DNA of 64,000 nucleotides from Azospirillum sp. OGB3 (GTDB lineage Bacteria; Pseudomonadota; Alphaproteobacteria; Azospirillales; Azospirillaceae). Below are positions 55,880 to 64,000 of the stretch, one piece after another. The stretch is taken from positions 124,001-188,000 of the forward strand of contig NZ_JACHYN010000005.1 of NCBI RefSeq assembly GCF_014192915.1. The letters are read 5' to 3'. Below the pieces are notes generated by a model, which saw only the letters and a program-made list of their open reading frames with translations, was not told where the DNA came from and made no database searches. Positions within the stretch are counted from its first letter, which is position 1, and the number at the start of each line of letters is the position of its first letter. The translations under genes were made by a program, and so were the position numbers.

Positions 55880-56761
55880 ATGAATGACGCGCCCGCAAGA
55901 GCTCTGGACGCGGCCCCCGTGCCGGCGGCTCCCAAGGTGAAGAGCCGGGGCCTGTTCCCGGCGGGCCGGACCGGGGCGGCGATGCGCGCGGCGCTGCTGC
56001 CCGTCCTGGTGATCGCGGCGTGGCAGCTCGCCGGATCGGGCGGCTCGCTGGCCGGCGGTGTGCTGCCGACGCCCGACCGGGTGTGGGACGCCTGGGTCGT
56101 CTGGGCCTTCGGCCCGCAGGGCATGGGCCTCAACCCCTACAGCGGCACTTGGCTGAGCAACGTCCTGTTCTCGTCCATGCGCGTCGCCCAGGGCTTCGTG
56201 CTCGCCATGGCCATCGGTATCCCCGCGGGGGTGTTGATCGGCTGGAGCCGCGCCGTGTCCGGCACGGTGGACCCGACGATCCAGCTTCTGCGCCCCATCC
56301 CCATCACCGCGTGGCTGCCCTTCTCCATCGCCGTGTTCGGCATCCAGGACATGGGCGCGATCTTCCTGATCGCCCTCGGCGGCTTCTACCCGATCGTGGT
56401 GAACGCGACGCACGGCGCCCGCGACGTCGACCGCAACTGGATCCGTGCGGCCGAGATGATGGGGGCCAGCCGCTTCGACGTGCTGCGGCGCGTGGTCCTG
56501 CCGGCGGCGCTGCCGGCCATCTTCACGGGCCTGCGCATCGGCCTGGGCATCGCCTGGACGGCGGTGATCGTCTCCGAGATGGTCGCGGTCAAGTCGGGGC
56601 TCGGCTACGTGCTGTGGGACGCCTACTACGTCGGGCGCATGGACGTGGTCATCGCCGACATGCTGTCGATCGGGGCCATGGGCCTGCTGAGCGACCGGCT
56701 GATCGTGACCGTCGAGCACTGGGCCCTGCGCTGGCGCCGGCTCCAATCCGCCTCGCGCTGA
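55880..56761 (+). CDS. ABC transporter permease, NitT/TauT type
   Basis: 293 residues with a cytoplasmic tail of about 35 residues and six hydrophobic helices; the EAA loop is at AAEMMGASRFDVLRRVVLPAALP. It forms the channel of the second NitT/TauT importer. GGAGGACTGGAG precedes the ATG at 55880. Confidence 0.9.
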   Translation: MNDAPARALDAAPVPAAPKVKSRGLFPAGRTGAAMRAALLPVLVIAAWQLAGSGGSLAGGVLPTPDRVWDAWVVWAFGPQGMGLNPYSGTWLSNVLFSSMRVAQGFVLAMAIGIPAGVLIGWSRAVSGTVDPTIQLLRPIPITAWLPFSIAVFGIQDMGAIFLIALGGFYPIVVNATHGARDVDRNWIRAAEMMGASRFDVLRRVVLPAALPAIFTGLRIGLGIAWTAVIVSEMVAVKSGLGYVLWDAYYVGRMDVVIADMLSIGAMGLLSDRLIVTVEHWALRWRRLQSASR

Positions 56762-56776
56762 AGCACGGAGACACAC

Positions 56777-57544
56777 ATGGGCACCATTCGTTTCCGCGAG
56801 GTCGTGAAGACCTACCCCGGCAAGCAGCCGGTCGTCGCGCTCGACCGCGTCAACCTCGACATCGGCGAGGGCGAGTTCGTCGCCCTGCTCGGCCCCTCGG
56901 GCTGCGGCAAATCCACCCTGCTCAACCTGATCGCCGGCTTCGAGGAGATGACCTCCGGCGCGCTGTCCTTCAACGGCGGCACGGTCGACAGCCCCGGCCC
57001 GGAACGCGCCGTCGTCTTCCAGGAGGCGGCCCTGCTGCCCTGGCTGACGGTGGAGCAGAACATCGCCTTCGGGCCGAGCGTCCAGAAGCGCCCGCGCGCC
57101 GAGTACGAGCCGAAGATCCGCGAACTGCTCCGCCTCGTCGGGCTGGAGCGCTTCGCCCACTCCCTGCCCTCGCAGCTCTCCGGCGGCATGCGCCAGCGCG
57201 TCGGCATCGCCCGCGCCCTGGTCATGGACCCGAAGGCGCTGCTGATGGACGAGCCGTTCGGCGCGCTCGACGCCCAGACGCGCATGAGCATGCAGCAGCT
57301 TCTGCTCGACGTCTGGCAGTCGCTCGGCACCACGGTGCTGTTCGTCACGCACGACATCGACGAGGCGATCCTGCTCGCCGACCGCATCTGCATCATGTCG
57401 GCCCGGCCGGGGCGGATCACCCGCGAGATCACCGTGGACCTGCCGCGGCCCCGCTCCGTCGACCAGCTCACCGACCCCGCCTTCATCCGGCACAAGGCCG
57501 CCATCATGGCCGAGATGCGCGAAGCCCAGAAGGAACACGCATGA
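56777..57544 (+). CDS. ABC transporter ATP-binding protein, NitT/TauT type
   Basis: 255 residues. Walker A GPSGCGKSTLLN, signature LSGGMRQRVG, Walker B LLMDEPFGALDA and switch His in FVTHDIDEA are intact. The gene overlaps the next one by four bases (ATGA), so the following NodB-like enzyme is tightly linked to import. Confidence 0.93.
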   Translation: MGTIRFREVVKTYPGKQPVVALDRVNLDIGEGEFVALLGPSGCGKSTLLNLIAGFEEMTSGALSFNGGTVDSPGPERAVVFQEAALLPWLTVEQNIAFGPSVQKRPRAEYEPKIRELLRLVGLERFAHSLPSQLSGGMRQRVGIARALVMDPKALLMDEPFGALDAQTRMSMQQLLLDVWQSLGTTVLFVTHDIDEAILLADRICIMSARPGRITREITVDLPRPRSVDQLTDPAFIRHKAAIMAEMREAQKEHA

Positions 57545-58431
57545 CCAACCCCCGGATCAGCTACCGCCTGTCCGACGCGCGGCCGGCGCTGCCGGACTTC
57601 CAGGGGCGGCGGATCATCGCCCATCTGGTCGTCAACGTGGAGAACTGGCGCTTCGACGAGGCGATGCCGCGCACCATCATCACCCCGCCCCACGGGCGGG
57701 AGACGGTGCCGGACGTGCCGAACTTCAGCTGGGCCGACTACGGCATGCGCAGCGGCCTGCCGCGCATCCTGACGCTGTTCCGCGACCGCGGCCTGCCCGC
57801 CTCGACCAGCCTCAACGCCGGCGTCATCGACGCCTACCCGCAGGCCGCCGAGGCCATGCTCGCCGCCGGCTGGGAGTTCATCGGCCACGGCATGCACCAG
57901 AAGGCGATTAACCACTCCGGCGACGGCGAGGAGGCGCTGATCGAGGCCGCCCTGGACCGCATCGAGCGCTTCACCGGCAAGCGCCCGCGCGGCTGGCTGA
58001 GCCCCGGCCTGCGCGAGACGGTGCAGACGCCCGACCTGCTGCGCCGCCAGGGCATCGACCATGTGTTCGACTGGGTGGTGGACGACTTGCCGAGTTGGAT
58101 GCGCACCGCGAACGGCCCGCTGCTCGCCATGCCCTACAACCTGGAGATCAACGACTCCATCGTCTATGCCATCGAGAAGCACGCGACGGGGGAGATGCTG
58201 AGCCGGCTCGGCCACACCCTGCGGCTGTTCGAGCGCGAATGCGCGGAGAACCCGCGCGTCCTGGCCATCGGCCTGCACCCGCACCTGATCGCGGTGCCGC
58301 ACCGGCTGCACGAGCTGGAAGCCATGCTGGACCTGCTGCAGGCCTCGCCGCACGTCGCCTTCGCCACCGGTCCGGAGATCGCGGACTGGTACGCGGCGGC
58401 GGAACCGGCGACGGAATCGGGGGAGGACTGA
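57541..58431 (+). CDS. NodB-fold hydrolase, PuuE/allantoinase-like polysaccharide deacetylase family
   Basis: 296 residues. It has the PuuE-like variant of the NodB domain: HLVVNVENW in place of TFDDG, the histidine motif FIGHGMHQKAINHSG and RGWLSPGLRET. Homologs act on small cyclic amides such as allantoin rather than polymers. It has no signal peptide and lies between an ABC ATPase and an SDR, so ring opening or deacylation of an imported N-containing compound is plausible. Together with the amidase this points to a nitrogenous substrate. Confidence 0.8.
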   Translation: MTNPRISYRLSDARPALPDFQGRRIIAHLVVNVENWRFDEAMPRTIITPPHGRETVPDVPNFSWADYGMRSGLPRILTLFRDRGLPASTSLNAGVIDAYPQAAEAMLAAGWEFIGHGMHQKAINHSGDGEEALIEAALDRIERFTGKRPRGWLSPGLRETVQTPDLLRRQGIDHVFDWVVDDLPSWMRTANGPLLAMPYNLEINDSIVYAIEKHATGEMLSRLGHTLRLFERECAENPRVLAIGLHPHLIAVPHRLHELEAMLDLLQASPHVAFATGPEIADWYAAAEPATESGED

Positions 58432-58434
58432 GCG

Positions 58435-59205
58435 ATGGATTTGAACCTTGCCGGCAAGCGGGTCCTCGTCACCGGGGGCTCCAAGGGGATCGGGCTCGCC
58501 TGCGCCGAGGCCTTCGCCGCCGAAGGCGCCCTGCCCGTCCTGGTCGCCCGCGACGCGGCGGCGCTGGAAACCGCCGCCGCGGGCATCCGCGCGCGTCACG
58601 GCGTGGCGGTCGAGACGATGGCCGCCGACCTCGCGAACGGTGAGGCCCGCGAGCGCCTCGCCGCGGCGCTTCCCGGCATCGACGTGCTGGTCAACAACGC
58701 CGGGGCGATTCCCGGCGGCAGCGTCCTCGACCTCGGCATGGCCGAATGGGAAGCGGCGTGGCAGCTGAAGGTCTTCGGCTACATCCACATGACGAAGCTC
58801 TTCGTCGAGGCGATGCGGCAGCGTAGCGGCGGCACCATCGTCAACGTCATCGGCATGATGGGCATGACGCCACGCTGGGACTACGCCTGCGGTTCGGCGG
58901 GCAACGCGGCGCTGATCGCCTTCACCCAGGCGGTGGGCGCCCGCAGCACCGACTGGAACGTCCGCGTCTTCGGGGTGAACCCCTCAGCGACGCGCACCGA
59001 CCGGGTCGCGGCGGTCTACCGCAAGCGCGCCAAGACGCGCTTCGACGACGAGGAGCGCTGGGCCGAAGCCCTGGGCGACCTTCCCTTCGGGCGTCTCGCC
59101 GAACCGACGGAGATCGCCTCCCTCGTCACCCTCCTCAGCTCGCCGCGCGTCACCTATTTGTCGGGCGCGGTGGTCGACATGGACGGCGGCGGACGGTTCC
59201 GCTGA
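58435..59205 (+). CDS. Short-chain dehydrogenase/reductase-like protein lacking the catalytic Tyr and Lys
   Basis: 256 residues. The cofactor motif VTGGSKGIGLACAEAF and VNNAGAIPGG are typical. At the active site, where YxxxK is expected, the aligned residues are GSAGN (Gly153, Asn157), and the usual Ser position lies in VNVIGMMG (Gly140). The C-terminal part (YLSGAVVDMDGGG) is normal. It can probably bind NAD(P) but not use the classical SDR mechanism. Last gene of the operon; it converges with the TPR-glycosyltransferase gene. Confidence 0.85.
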   Translation: MDLNLAGKRVLVTGGSKGIGLACAEAFAAEGALPVLVARDAAALETAAAGIRARHGVAVETMAADLANGEARERLAAALPGIDVLVNNAGAIPGGSVLDLGMAEWEAAWQLKVFGYIHMTKLFVEAMRQRSGGTIVNVIGMMGMTPRWDYACGSAGNAALIAFTQAVGARSTDWNVRVFGVNPSATRTDRVAAVYRKRAKTRFDDEERWAEALGDLPFGRLAEPTEIASLVTLLSSPRVTYLSGAVVDMDGGGRFR

Positions 59206-59233
59206 ACCGGATCGCGCGACGGCCCTCCCCGGG

Positions 59234-62200
59234 TCATGCCGGACGGGCCTCGTGCGATCGCACGCGCTCCGTCAGCGCTTCCACCAGCTGGGCGACGGCC
59301 GGCTCCCAATCGCCGGGGCTGGGCTGGTGGAACAGCCGGAGCGTCGGGTACCAGGGGCTGTCCGCCCGCCGGTCAAGCCAGCGCCAGCAGCCGGAGAACC
59401 GCGACAGCACCCAGACCGGCAGGCCCAGCCCGCCCGCCAGATGGGCCACCGACGTGTCCACGGTGACGACCATGTCCAGACAGCGGATCAGCGCCGCGGT
59501 GTCCGCGAAATCCGTCACCGTGCCCATCGGGTCGATCAGCGCCATGCCCGGCGGGGGCTCCTTGGCCTGGACGGCGGGGGTGCCCTTCTGCAGGCTGACG
59601 AACAGAATGTCCCCGGCGGCGGCCAGCGGGGCCAGGGCGGCCAGCGTCAGGCTGCGCCGCCGGTCCACCGCGTTGGCGTTCGGGCTGTGCGGGCGCGGGT
59701 CGCCGGACCAGACGAGCCCGACCTTGAGCCGCCCGTCCGCGGGCAGGTGCGCCCGCCACCGCTCGACCTCCGCCGGATCGGCGGTCAGGTAGGGGACCGC
59801 CGCGGGGATGCTGCCAAGCTCCGTTCCGAAGGCCCGCGGCAGGCTGAGCAGCGGGCAGTGGACCTCCGTCGCCGGCAACCCGCCATAGAGGTCGTACACG
59901 CCCTCCAGTCCGGGGATGCGCTCCATCAGGCGCCGCAAGCCGTTGTGGACGGCCAGATGGACGCGGCCGCCCCGTGCCGCCACCAGCGGGGCGTAGCGCA
60001 CGAACTGGAGCGTGTCGCCGTGGCCCTGCTCGGCGTGCAGCAGGATTCTGCGGCCCTCCAGCGGCTCGCCGGTCCACAGCCGGCCGGGCGCCTTGGGGAC
60101 GGGAATCTCGCCGATCCGCCAGCGCTCCTCGTAATGCTCCCACCCCTCGCGCAGGCGGCCGCTGGTCAGCAGGACCAGCGACAGGTTGAAGCGGGCCTGG
60201 GCGCTCTGCGGGTCGCGGTCGATGAGCGTGCGGAACCCCGCCTCCGCCTCCTCCAGGCGCCTCAGATCGAGGCACAGCACCGACAGCGCGTTGAGGGCGG
60301 CGCCATGGTCCGGCACCAGCGTCAGGGCGCGGCGGCACAGCGCCTCCGCCATCCGGAAATCCGCCAGCCCGACCGCGGAGGCGCGGACCGTCTCGCCCAT
60401 GTTGGCGTAGGCCACGGGATGGTCGGGGGACAGCGCCACCGCGCGCCGGTAATGATCAAGGGCCAATGTGGTGTCGCCGCGCTCCTGCAAGGCGCTGCCG
60501 GCGTTGTTCCACGGATCTGGATAGCCGGGACGGAGCTGGATGGCCCGGCGGTACTGGCGCCCCGCCCCCTCGCGGCGGCGCAGCCCGAGCAGCGCGCCGC
60601 CAAGGTTGTTGAGCGCCTCCGGATAGTCGGGGGCGAGGGCGAGCGCCCGTTGCAGCATGGGCAGGGCGACGGCGTGGCCGCCCCTTTTCAGGCACAGATC
60701 GGCCCGCTCGCGCCACGCCGCCGCCGATTCCGCGGCGAGGCGCAGGACGCGCCCGAGCAGCCGCTCCGCCAAATCCTGGTCGCCGCGCCGTCCGGCCAGC
60801 CGCGCGGCATGGCCCAGCGCTTCCCCATCGGTGGGAAGGAGCGCCAGGGCCCGTTGGCCGGCCCGCTCGGCCACCACGGCCTCCCCCTGCTCCAGGAACG
60901 CGTGGCCCAGGCTGCGCCAAGCGTCCGGCAACAGGGGCGACAGGCGCACCGCGCGCCGGGCCTGCCGGATTCCGGTCCCTGGCCGGCCGGCGGCCACCGA
61001 CAGTTTGGCAAGGTTGACCTGCGGCTCGGCATAGGCGGGATCGAGCGCGACGGCCTGCCGGTAGAACCTCCCGGCGGCCTCCACCCGGTCGGCGGAGCGC
61101 TGGCACTCGCCCAGCGAGTTGCGGAAGACCGCGCGCCCCGGCTCGACGGCGATGGCACGGTCGAGCCAACGCCCGGCCCCGTCCTGAACGCCGCCAGCCA
61201 GCCCCGTCAACCCGAGAAGATGCAGCGCGTCGCCCTTCCCCGGATCAGCGGCGAGCGCCCGACGGTAGCCGGCGGCGGCTTCGGTCAGGCGTCCGGAGCG
61301 GTGGGCGGTGAGGGCCGCCGTGAGCCCCGCGCCCAGCGGGTCCGGCGCCGGGACCGCAACCCGCGGGGCTTCCGGTCCCGGAAGGGCGCGGCGGCCGGCG
61401 GACAGGGCGGTCAGCGCGGCGGCCAGCCGGGCGATCGGAGGCTCCCAGGCGCCCGGCTCCTCCTGGTGGAACAGGCGCATGGTCGGGTACCAGGGGCTGT
61501 CCTCGCGATGGCCGAGCCAGCGCCAGCAGGCGTCGAACCGCGACAGCACCCAGACCGGCTTGCCCAGCCCGCCCGCCAGATGGCAGACCGAGGTGTCGAC
61601 CGTCACCACGAGGTCGAGTTCGGCGATGAAGGCCGCCGTGTCGGCGAAGTCACGGATGTGAGCGGTCCAGTCGATGACCTCCATCCCCGCCGGCGGCGCC
61701 TTGGCCTGGGCGCCCGCCGCGCCGATCTGCAGGCTGTAGAAGACGGTGCCGGTCGCCGCCGCCAGCGGCGCAAGGGCGGCCAGCGTCAGGCTGCGCCGCC
61801 GGTCGACCGAGTTGGCCTTGATGTCCTCCTTGCGCGGCTCGCCCGCCCAGACCACACCGACCTTCAGCCGTCGCTCCCCGGCCAGCCGCTCCCGCCACGC
61901 CGGGCGGTCGGCCTCGTCGGGCCGCAGATAGGGCATGGCGGCGGGAACACTGTCCAGCCGGGTTCCGACGAGGCCGGGCAGGCTCAGCAGCGGTGCGCAC
62001 AGCTCGCAGGGCGGCGGCTCCTCGTCCGTGCCGTAGACCGCTGCGACGCCAGGGGTGTTGGCGAGCAGCCGCTTCAGCAAGGGTTGAACGTGGAGGACGA
62101 CGCGCGCGCCGCGCTCGGCCAGCAAGGTGGCGTAGCGCACGAATTGCAGCGTGTCGCCGTGGCCCTGTTCGGCGGTCAGCAGAATGCTCCGCCCGGTCAG

Positions 62201-63283
62201 CGGACCGCCGTCCCAGGCGGGGGCATGGCGCGGGAAGGAGGAGCCCCACATCGCCCAGCGCGCCTCGTAGAGCGCCCAGCCATGGCGGAAATCGCCCTGT
62301 TGAAGCAGCGTCAGCGACAGGTTGAAGCGCCCGACGCCGCTGTCCGGGTCGAGCCGGAGGGCGCGCTTGGCCCAGCGCAGGCTGGCTGCGGCATCGCCCA
62401 GCGTGTGCCGGAGCAGCGCCGCGTTGACCAGGACGCCGGAATTGCCCGGGTCGAGCGTGACGGCGCGCCGGATCGCTGCGTCGCCGCGGCGGAAGTCGCC
62501 CATCATCATCCAGGCCAACGACTCCTGCGCGTCCGCCGCCGCCGCCATTGGATCGACGCGGCGGCATCGCGACGATGCCAGCAGGGCGCCGTCGCAATCG
62601 CCGGCCTGCATCAGGCCGTAGGCCAGTTGGCCGAGGGTCTCGGGCTGGTCCGGAGCCAGCGCGACGGCGCGGTGCAGCGCCTCCACGGCGCGGCGGGACT
62701 CCTTGATTTCGCACAGGGCGACGCCGTAGGCGGCCTGGACGCCGGCGTCGCCGGGATCGGACAGCACCGCCCGGCGCAGCAGCCGGACCACGGTGTTTGG
62801 CTGGTTCAGGGGTTGGAACAGCATCGCCAGATTGCGCCACCCCGTGGCGAAGGCCGGGTCGGCGATCAGGGCCCGGGCGGCCAGACGGCGCGCCGCGCGC
62901 CGCGCGCCCTGATCCCGCATCACCATGGCGAAGGCCGTCAGCGCCTTCGGATAGTCCGGACGCAGCCGCAAGGCCCGGCTGAAGGCGATGGACGCCCGCC
63001 CTTTCCGTCCGGTCAGGCGCAGCGCTTCGCCCAGATTGTGCATGGCCTGCGCCCGGTCCGGCGCGAGCAGCATGACACGGGCGAAGCAACGGGCGGCGAG
63101 GCGGTTCCGTCCGTCCCCGAGCGCGATGCCGCCGAGCCGGAGCCATGCCCCCTCGTTGGAACCGTCGATAGACAGCAGCTTGCGCAGCAGCGCCTCCGCC
63201 GCATCCGGATGGCCGGAGCGTTGGAGCCGGATCTCATTCGCGATGGGGTTGACGGTCGCGCCGGGGGGAAGGGAGAGAGGCAT
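59234..63283 (-). CDS. Duplicated TPR plus GT9-like glycosyltransferase protein
   Basis: 1349 residues in two similar halves. Half 1: TPR repeats (about 10-355) then a heptosyltransferase-like domain (about 364-615) with TAEQGHGDTLQFVRYA, VVWAGEPRK, VDRRRSLTLAAL and VVTVDTSVCHLAGGLGKPVWVLS. Half 2: TPR repeats (about 650-1060) then a near copy (about 1075-1340) with HAEQGHGDTLQFVRYAP, LVWSGDPRP and VVTVDTSVAHLAGGLGLPVW. No signal peptide or transmembrane helix. Alphaproteobacterial relatives are linked to flagellin or surface-protein glycosylation; acceptor and sugar here are unknown. It stands alone, 29 bases from the convergent SDR gene. Confidence 0.85.
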   Translation of the reverse strand: MPLSLPPGATVNPIANEIRLQRSGHPDAAEALLRKLLSIDGSNEGAWLRLGGIALGDGRNRLAARCFARVMLLAPDRAQAMHNLGEALRLTGRKGRASIAFSRALRLRPDYPKALTAFAMVMRDQGARRAARRLAARALIADPAFATGWRNLAMLFQPLNQPNTVVRLLRRAVLSDPGDAGVQAAYGVALCEIKESRRAVEALHRAVALAPDQPETLGQLAYGLMQAGDCDGALLASSRCRRVDPMAAAADAQESLAWMMMGDFRRGDAAIRRAVTLDPGNSGVLVNAALLRHTLGDAAASLRWAKRALRLDPDSGVGRFNLSLTLLQQGDFRHGWALYEARWAMWGSSFPRHAPAWDGGPLTGRSILLTAEQGHGDTLQFVRYATLLAERGARVVLHVQPLLKRLLANTPGVAAVYGTDEEPPPCELCAPLLSLPGLVGTRLDSVPAAMPYLRPDEADRPAWRERLAGERRLKVGVVWAGEPRKEDIKANSVDRRRSLTLAALAPLAAATGTVFYSLQIGAAGAQAKAPPAGMEVIDWTAHIRDFADTAAFIAELDLVVTVDTSVCHLAGGLGKPVWVLSRFDACWRWLGHREDSPWYPTMRLFHQEEPGAWEPPIARLAAALTALSAGRRALPGPEAPRVAVPAPDPLGAGLTAALTAHRSGRLTEAAAGYRRALAADPGKGDALHLLGLTGLAGGVQDGAGRWLDRAIAVEPGRAVFRNSLGECQRSADRVEAAGRFYRQAVALDPAYAEPQVNLAKLSVAAGRPGTGIRQARRAVRLSPLLPDAWRSLGHAFLEQGEAVVAERAGQRALALLPTDGEALGHAARLAGRRGDQDLAERLLGRVLRLAAESAAAWRERADLCLKRGGHAVALPMLQRALALAPDYPEALNNLGGALLGLRRREGAGRQYRRAIQLRPGYPDPWNNAGSALQERGDTTLALDHYRRAVALSPDHPVAYANMGETVRASAVGLADFRMAEALCRRALTLVPDHGAALNALSVLCLDLRRLEEAEAGFRTLIDRDPQSAQARFNLSLVLLTSGRLREGWEHYEERWRIGEIPVPKAPGRLWTGEPLEGRRILLHAEQGHGDTLQFVRYAPLVAARGGRVHLAVHNGLRRLMERIPGLEGVYDLYGGLPATEVHCPLLSLPRAFGTELGSIPAAVPYLTADPAEVERWRAHLPADGRLKVGLVWSGDPRPHSPNANAVDRRRSLTLAALAPLAAAGDILFVSLQKGTPAVQAKEPPPGMALIDPMGTVTDFADTAALIRCLDMVVTVDTSVAHLAGGLGLPVWVLSRFSGCWRWLDRRADSPWYPTLRLFHQPSPGDWEPAVAQLVEALTERVRSHEARPA

Positions 63284-63633
63284 GATACCGCCGGATCAGG
63301 GACCGTGGAAATGCGGCAGGGTTGGCGGCGCGAACGCGACGATCAGGCCGCCGTCGGAGGGAGCGGCGTCGCAGCCCAGGCGAGGGCAACGCCCCCGAAC
63401 CAGGGCAGACGGATGGTCGAGGGAGGTTGGCATCATGGAGAGGCTCCGAGCAGAAGTCAGGATGCTATCCTGCGATCGGTCTGCGTTCTCCACAGAATTG
63501 TGTCGTCAGCTTTAAAAACCCTCTTGAGCGGCATGTCGCGCCGCTCAAGAGGTTGCATGATCGGCGAAGAAGGCACGAGGACGGGACACGCCCCGTGCCT
63601 TGCCATCAGAGCATGCAAGAGCCGTCTTTGCGG
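63284..63633. other. 350-bp intergenic region upstream of the TPR-glycosyltransferase gene
   Basis: Holds the terminator at 63511-63552 and presumably the promoter of the TPR-glycosyltransferase gene. A minus-strand reading frame of 46 codons (63296-63436, starting ATG-ATG after GGAG) ends 13 bases before that gene. It could be a small leader peptide, but it has no recognisable features and I give it low weight. Confidence 0.5.
63511..63552 (-). terminator. Strong Rho-independent terminator
   Basis: Perfect 13-bp stem (63520-63532 with 63540-63552) around a 7-base loop. On the minus strand it is followed by GTTTTTAAA. It lies 81 bases behind the stop of the minus-strand gene at the window's right end and should end that transcript. 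Confidence 0.85.
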
Positions 63634-64000
63634 TCAGCCCCGGGTCCGACGCGCCCGCCACAGCAGCGCCAGCGTCACCGCCAGACCAATGGCCAAGACC
63701 GCAACCGCCGGCGACGGCGCCAACCCGATCAGCCGGGCGAGGCCATGGATCTGGGTGGTGACGCCCTGCGCCTGGGCCGCCACGCCCTGCGCCTGCTCGG
63801 CGAGATCCTGCACCTGCTTAGTGACCTGCAGCACCGGCGCCAGCACCTCCGCCACCACGCCGAGCGAGCCGCCGATCGCCAGCGTCCCGGCGGCGGCGCG
63901 GACGGCGGCGGTTGGGACGGAGGGCGTGGCCGGCTCGACCGTCTGCGCCATCGGACCGTCGTCGAGCGCGCGGCGCCAGTCCGCCCCACGGAACAGCAGT
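63634..64000 (-). CDS. C-terminally membrane-anchored protein of unknown function (5' end beyond the window)
   Basis: At least 121 codons are visible; the frame stays open to the window edge and reads like real protein upstream of the first internal ATG (LLFRGADWRRALDDG), so the gene starts outside. The visible part has an Ala/Val-rich helix, two near-repeats of AQGV with glutamines (QAQGVAAQAQGVTTQ, coiled-coil-like), and a C-terminal transmembrane helix AVAVLAIGLAVTLALLW followed by a basic tail RARRTRG. No family recognised; the C-terminal anchor and basic end suggest a cytoplasm-in orientation for the tail. Confidence 0.6.
   Translation of the reverse strand, partial: LLFRGADWRRALDDGPMAQTVEPATPSVPTAAVRAAAGTLAIGGSLGVVAEVLAPVLQVTKQVQDLAEQAQGVAAQAQGVTTQIHGLARLIGLAPSPAVAVLAIGLAVTLALLWRARRTRG

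Noticed and set aside
63296..63493. 65-codon minus-strand frame upstream of the TPR-glycosyltransferase gene
   Set aside because: No recognisable feature and composition close to shadow frames; only mentioned as a weak possibility of a small leader peptide in the intergenic entry.

Overview
The window is about 69% G+C by eye, densely packed with genes on both strands, and carries the gene families of a metabolically versatile soil or rhizosphere alphaproteobacterium. The genus Azospirillum or a close relative is the best guess from gene content and codon use; this is inference, because no rRNA or marker gene is present. I see no tRNA, rRNA, CRISPR array, insertion sequence or prophage.

Layout. 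(1) 1-3610, plus strand: the end of an amino-acid/opine oxidation operon, with a two-subunit FAD oxidase, a polar amino-acid binding protein and two RidA imine deaminases. (2) 3715-4389: a TerC/YjbE membrane protein with its own terminator. (3) 4670-13164: a carbohydrate locus with a GH31 glycosidase, a DctPQM-type TRAP transporter, a GH2 glycosidase and a divergent LacI regulator; candidate operators lie in the shared promoter region. (4) 13350-13993: a Phd/VapC-type toxin-antitoxin pair. (5) 14055-25543: an exopolysaccharide locus with flippase, chain-length protein carrying a degenerate kinase domain, outer-membrane export lipoprotein, TagA-type transferase, polymerase, two methyltransferases, polyprenyl-phosphate sugar transferase and a secreted GH18-type hydrolase. 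(6) 25574-28849: a GntR/UTRA regulator divergent from a large PHP/DUF3604-type protein of unknown function. (7) 28962-33266: a very large hybrid sensor kinase with two kinase cores and three receivers. (8) 33449-35844: an EamA exporter divergent from a MocR regulator. (9) 35853-40143: a heavy-metal island (LspA, P-type ATPase, MerR regulator, ACR3-like exporter) that resembles the pbr lead-resistance arrangement. (10) 40159-50270: a sugar-acid catabolic operon (DUF1537 kinase, PdxA2, Fe-alcohol dehydrogenase, DapA-like aldolase, BNR hydrolase, NitT/TauT ABC importer, SDR) with a divergent FadR-type GntR regulator. (11) 50392-59205: a LysR regulator and a second catabolic operon (amidase, class III CoA-transferase, crotonase, NitT/TauT ABC importer, NodB-fold hydrolase, atypical SDR). 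(12) 59234-64000: a 1349-residue protein with two TPR plus GT9-like modules, a strong terminator, and a membrane-anchored protein that runs off the window.

Most points of interest are enzymes from known families that lack key catalytic residues (the Wzc-like kinase domain, the crotonase, one SDR), the two uncharacterised catabolic operons, the PHP/GntR pair, the duplicated TPR-glycosyltransferase, and four perfect 13-18 bp tandem duplications that all sit at gene boundaries. I found no system that I can claim is wholly undescribed. The sugar-acid operon with a cytoplasmic BNR hydrolase and the PHP protein are the best leads.
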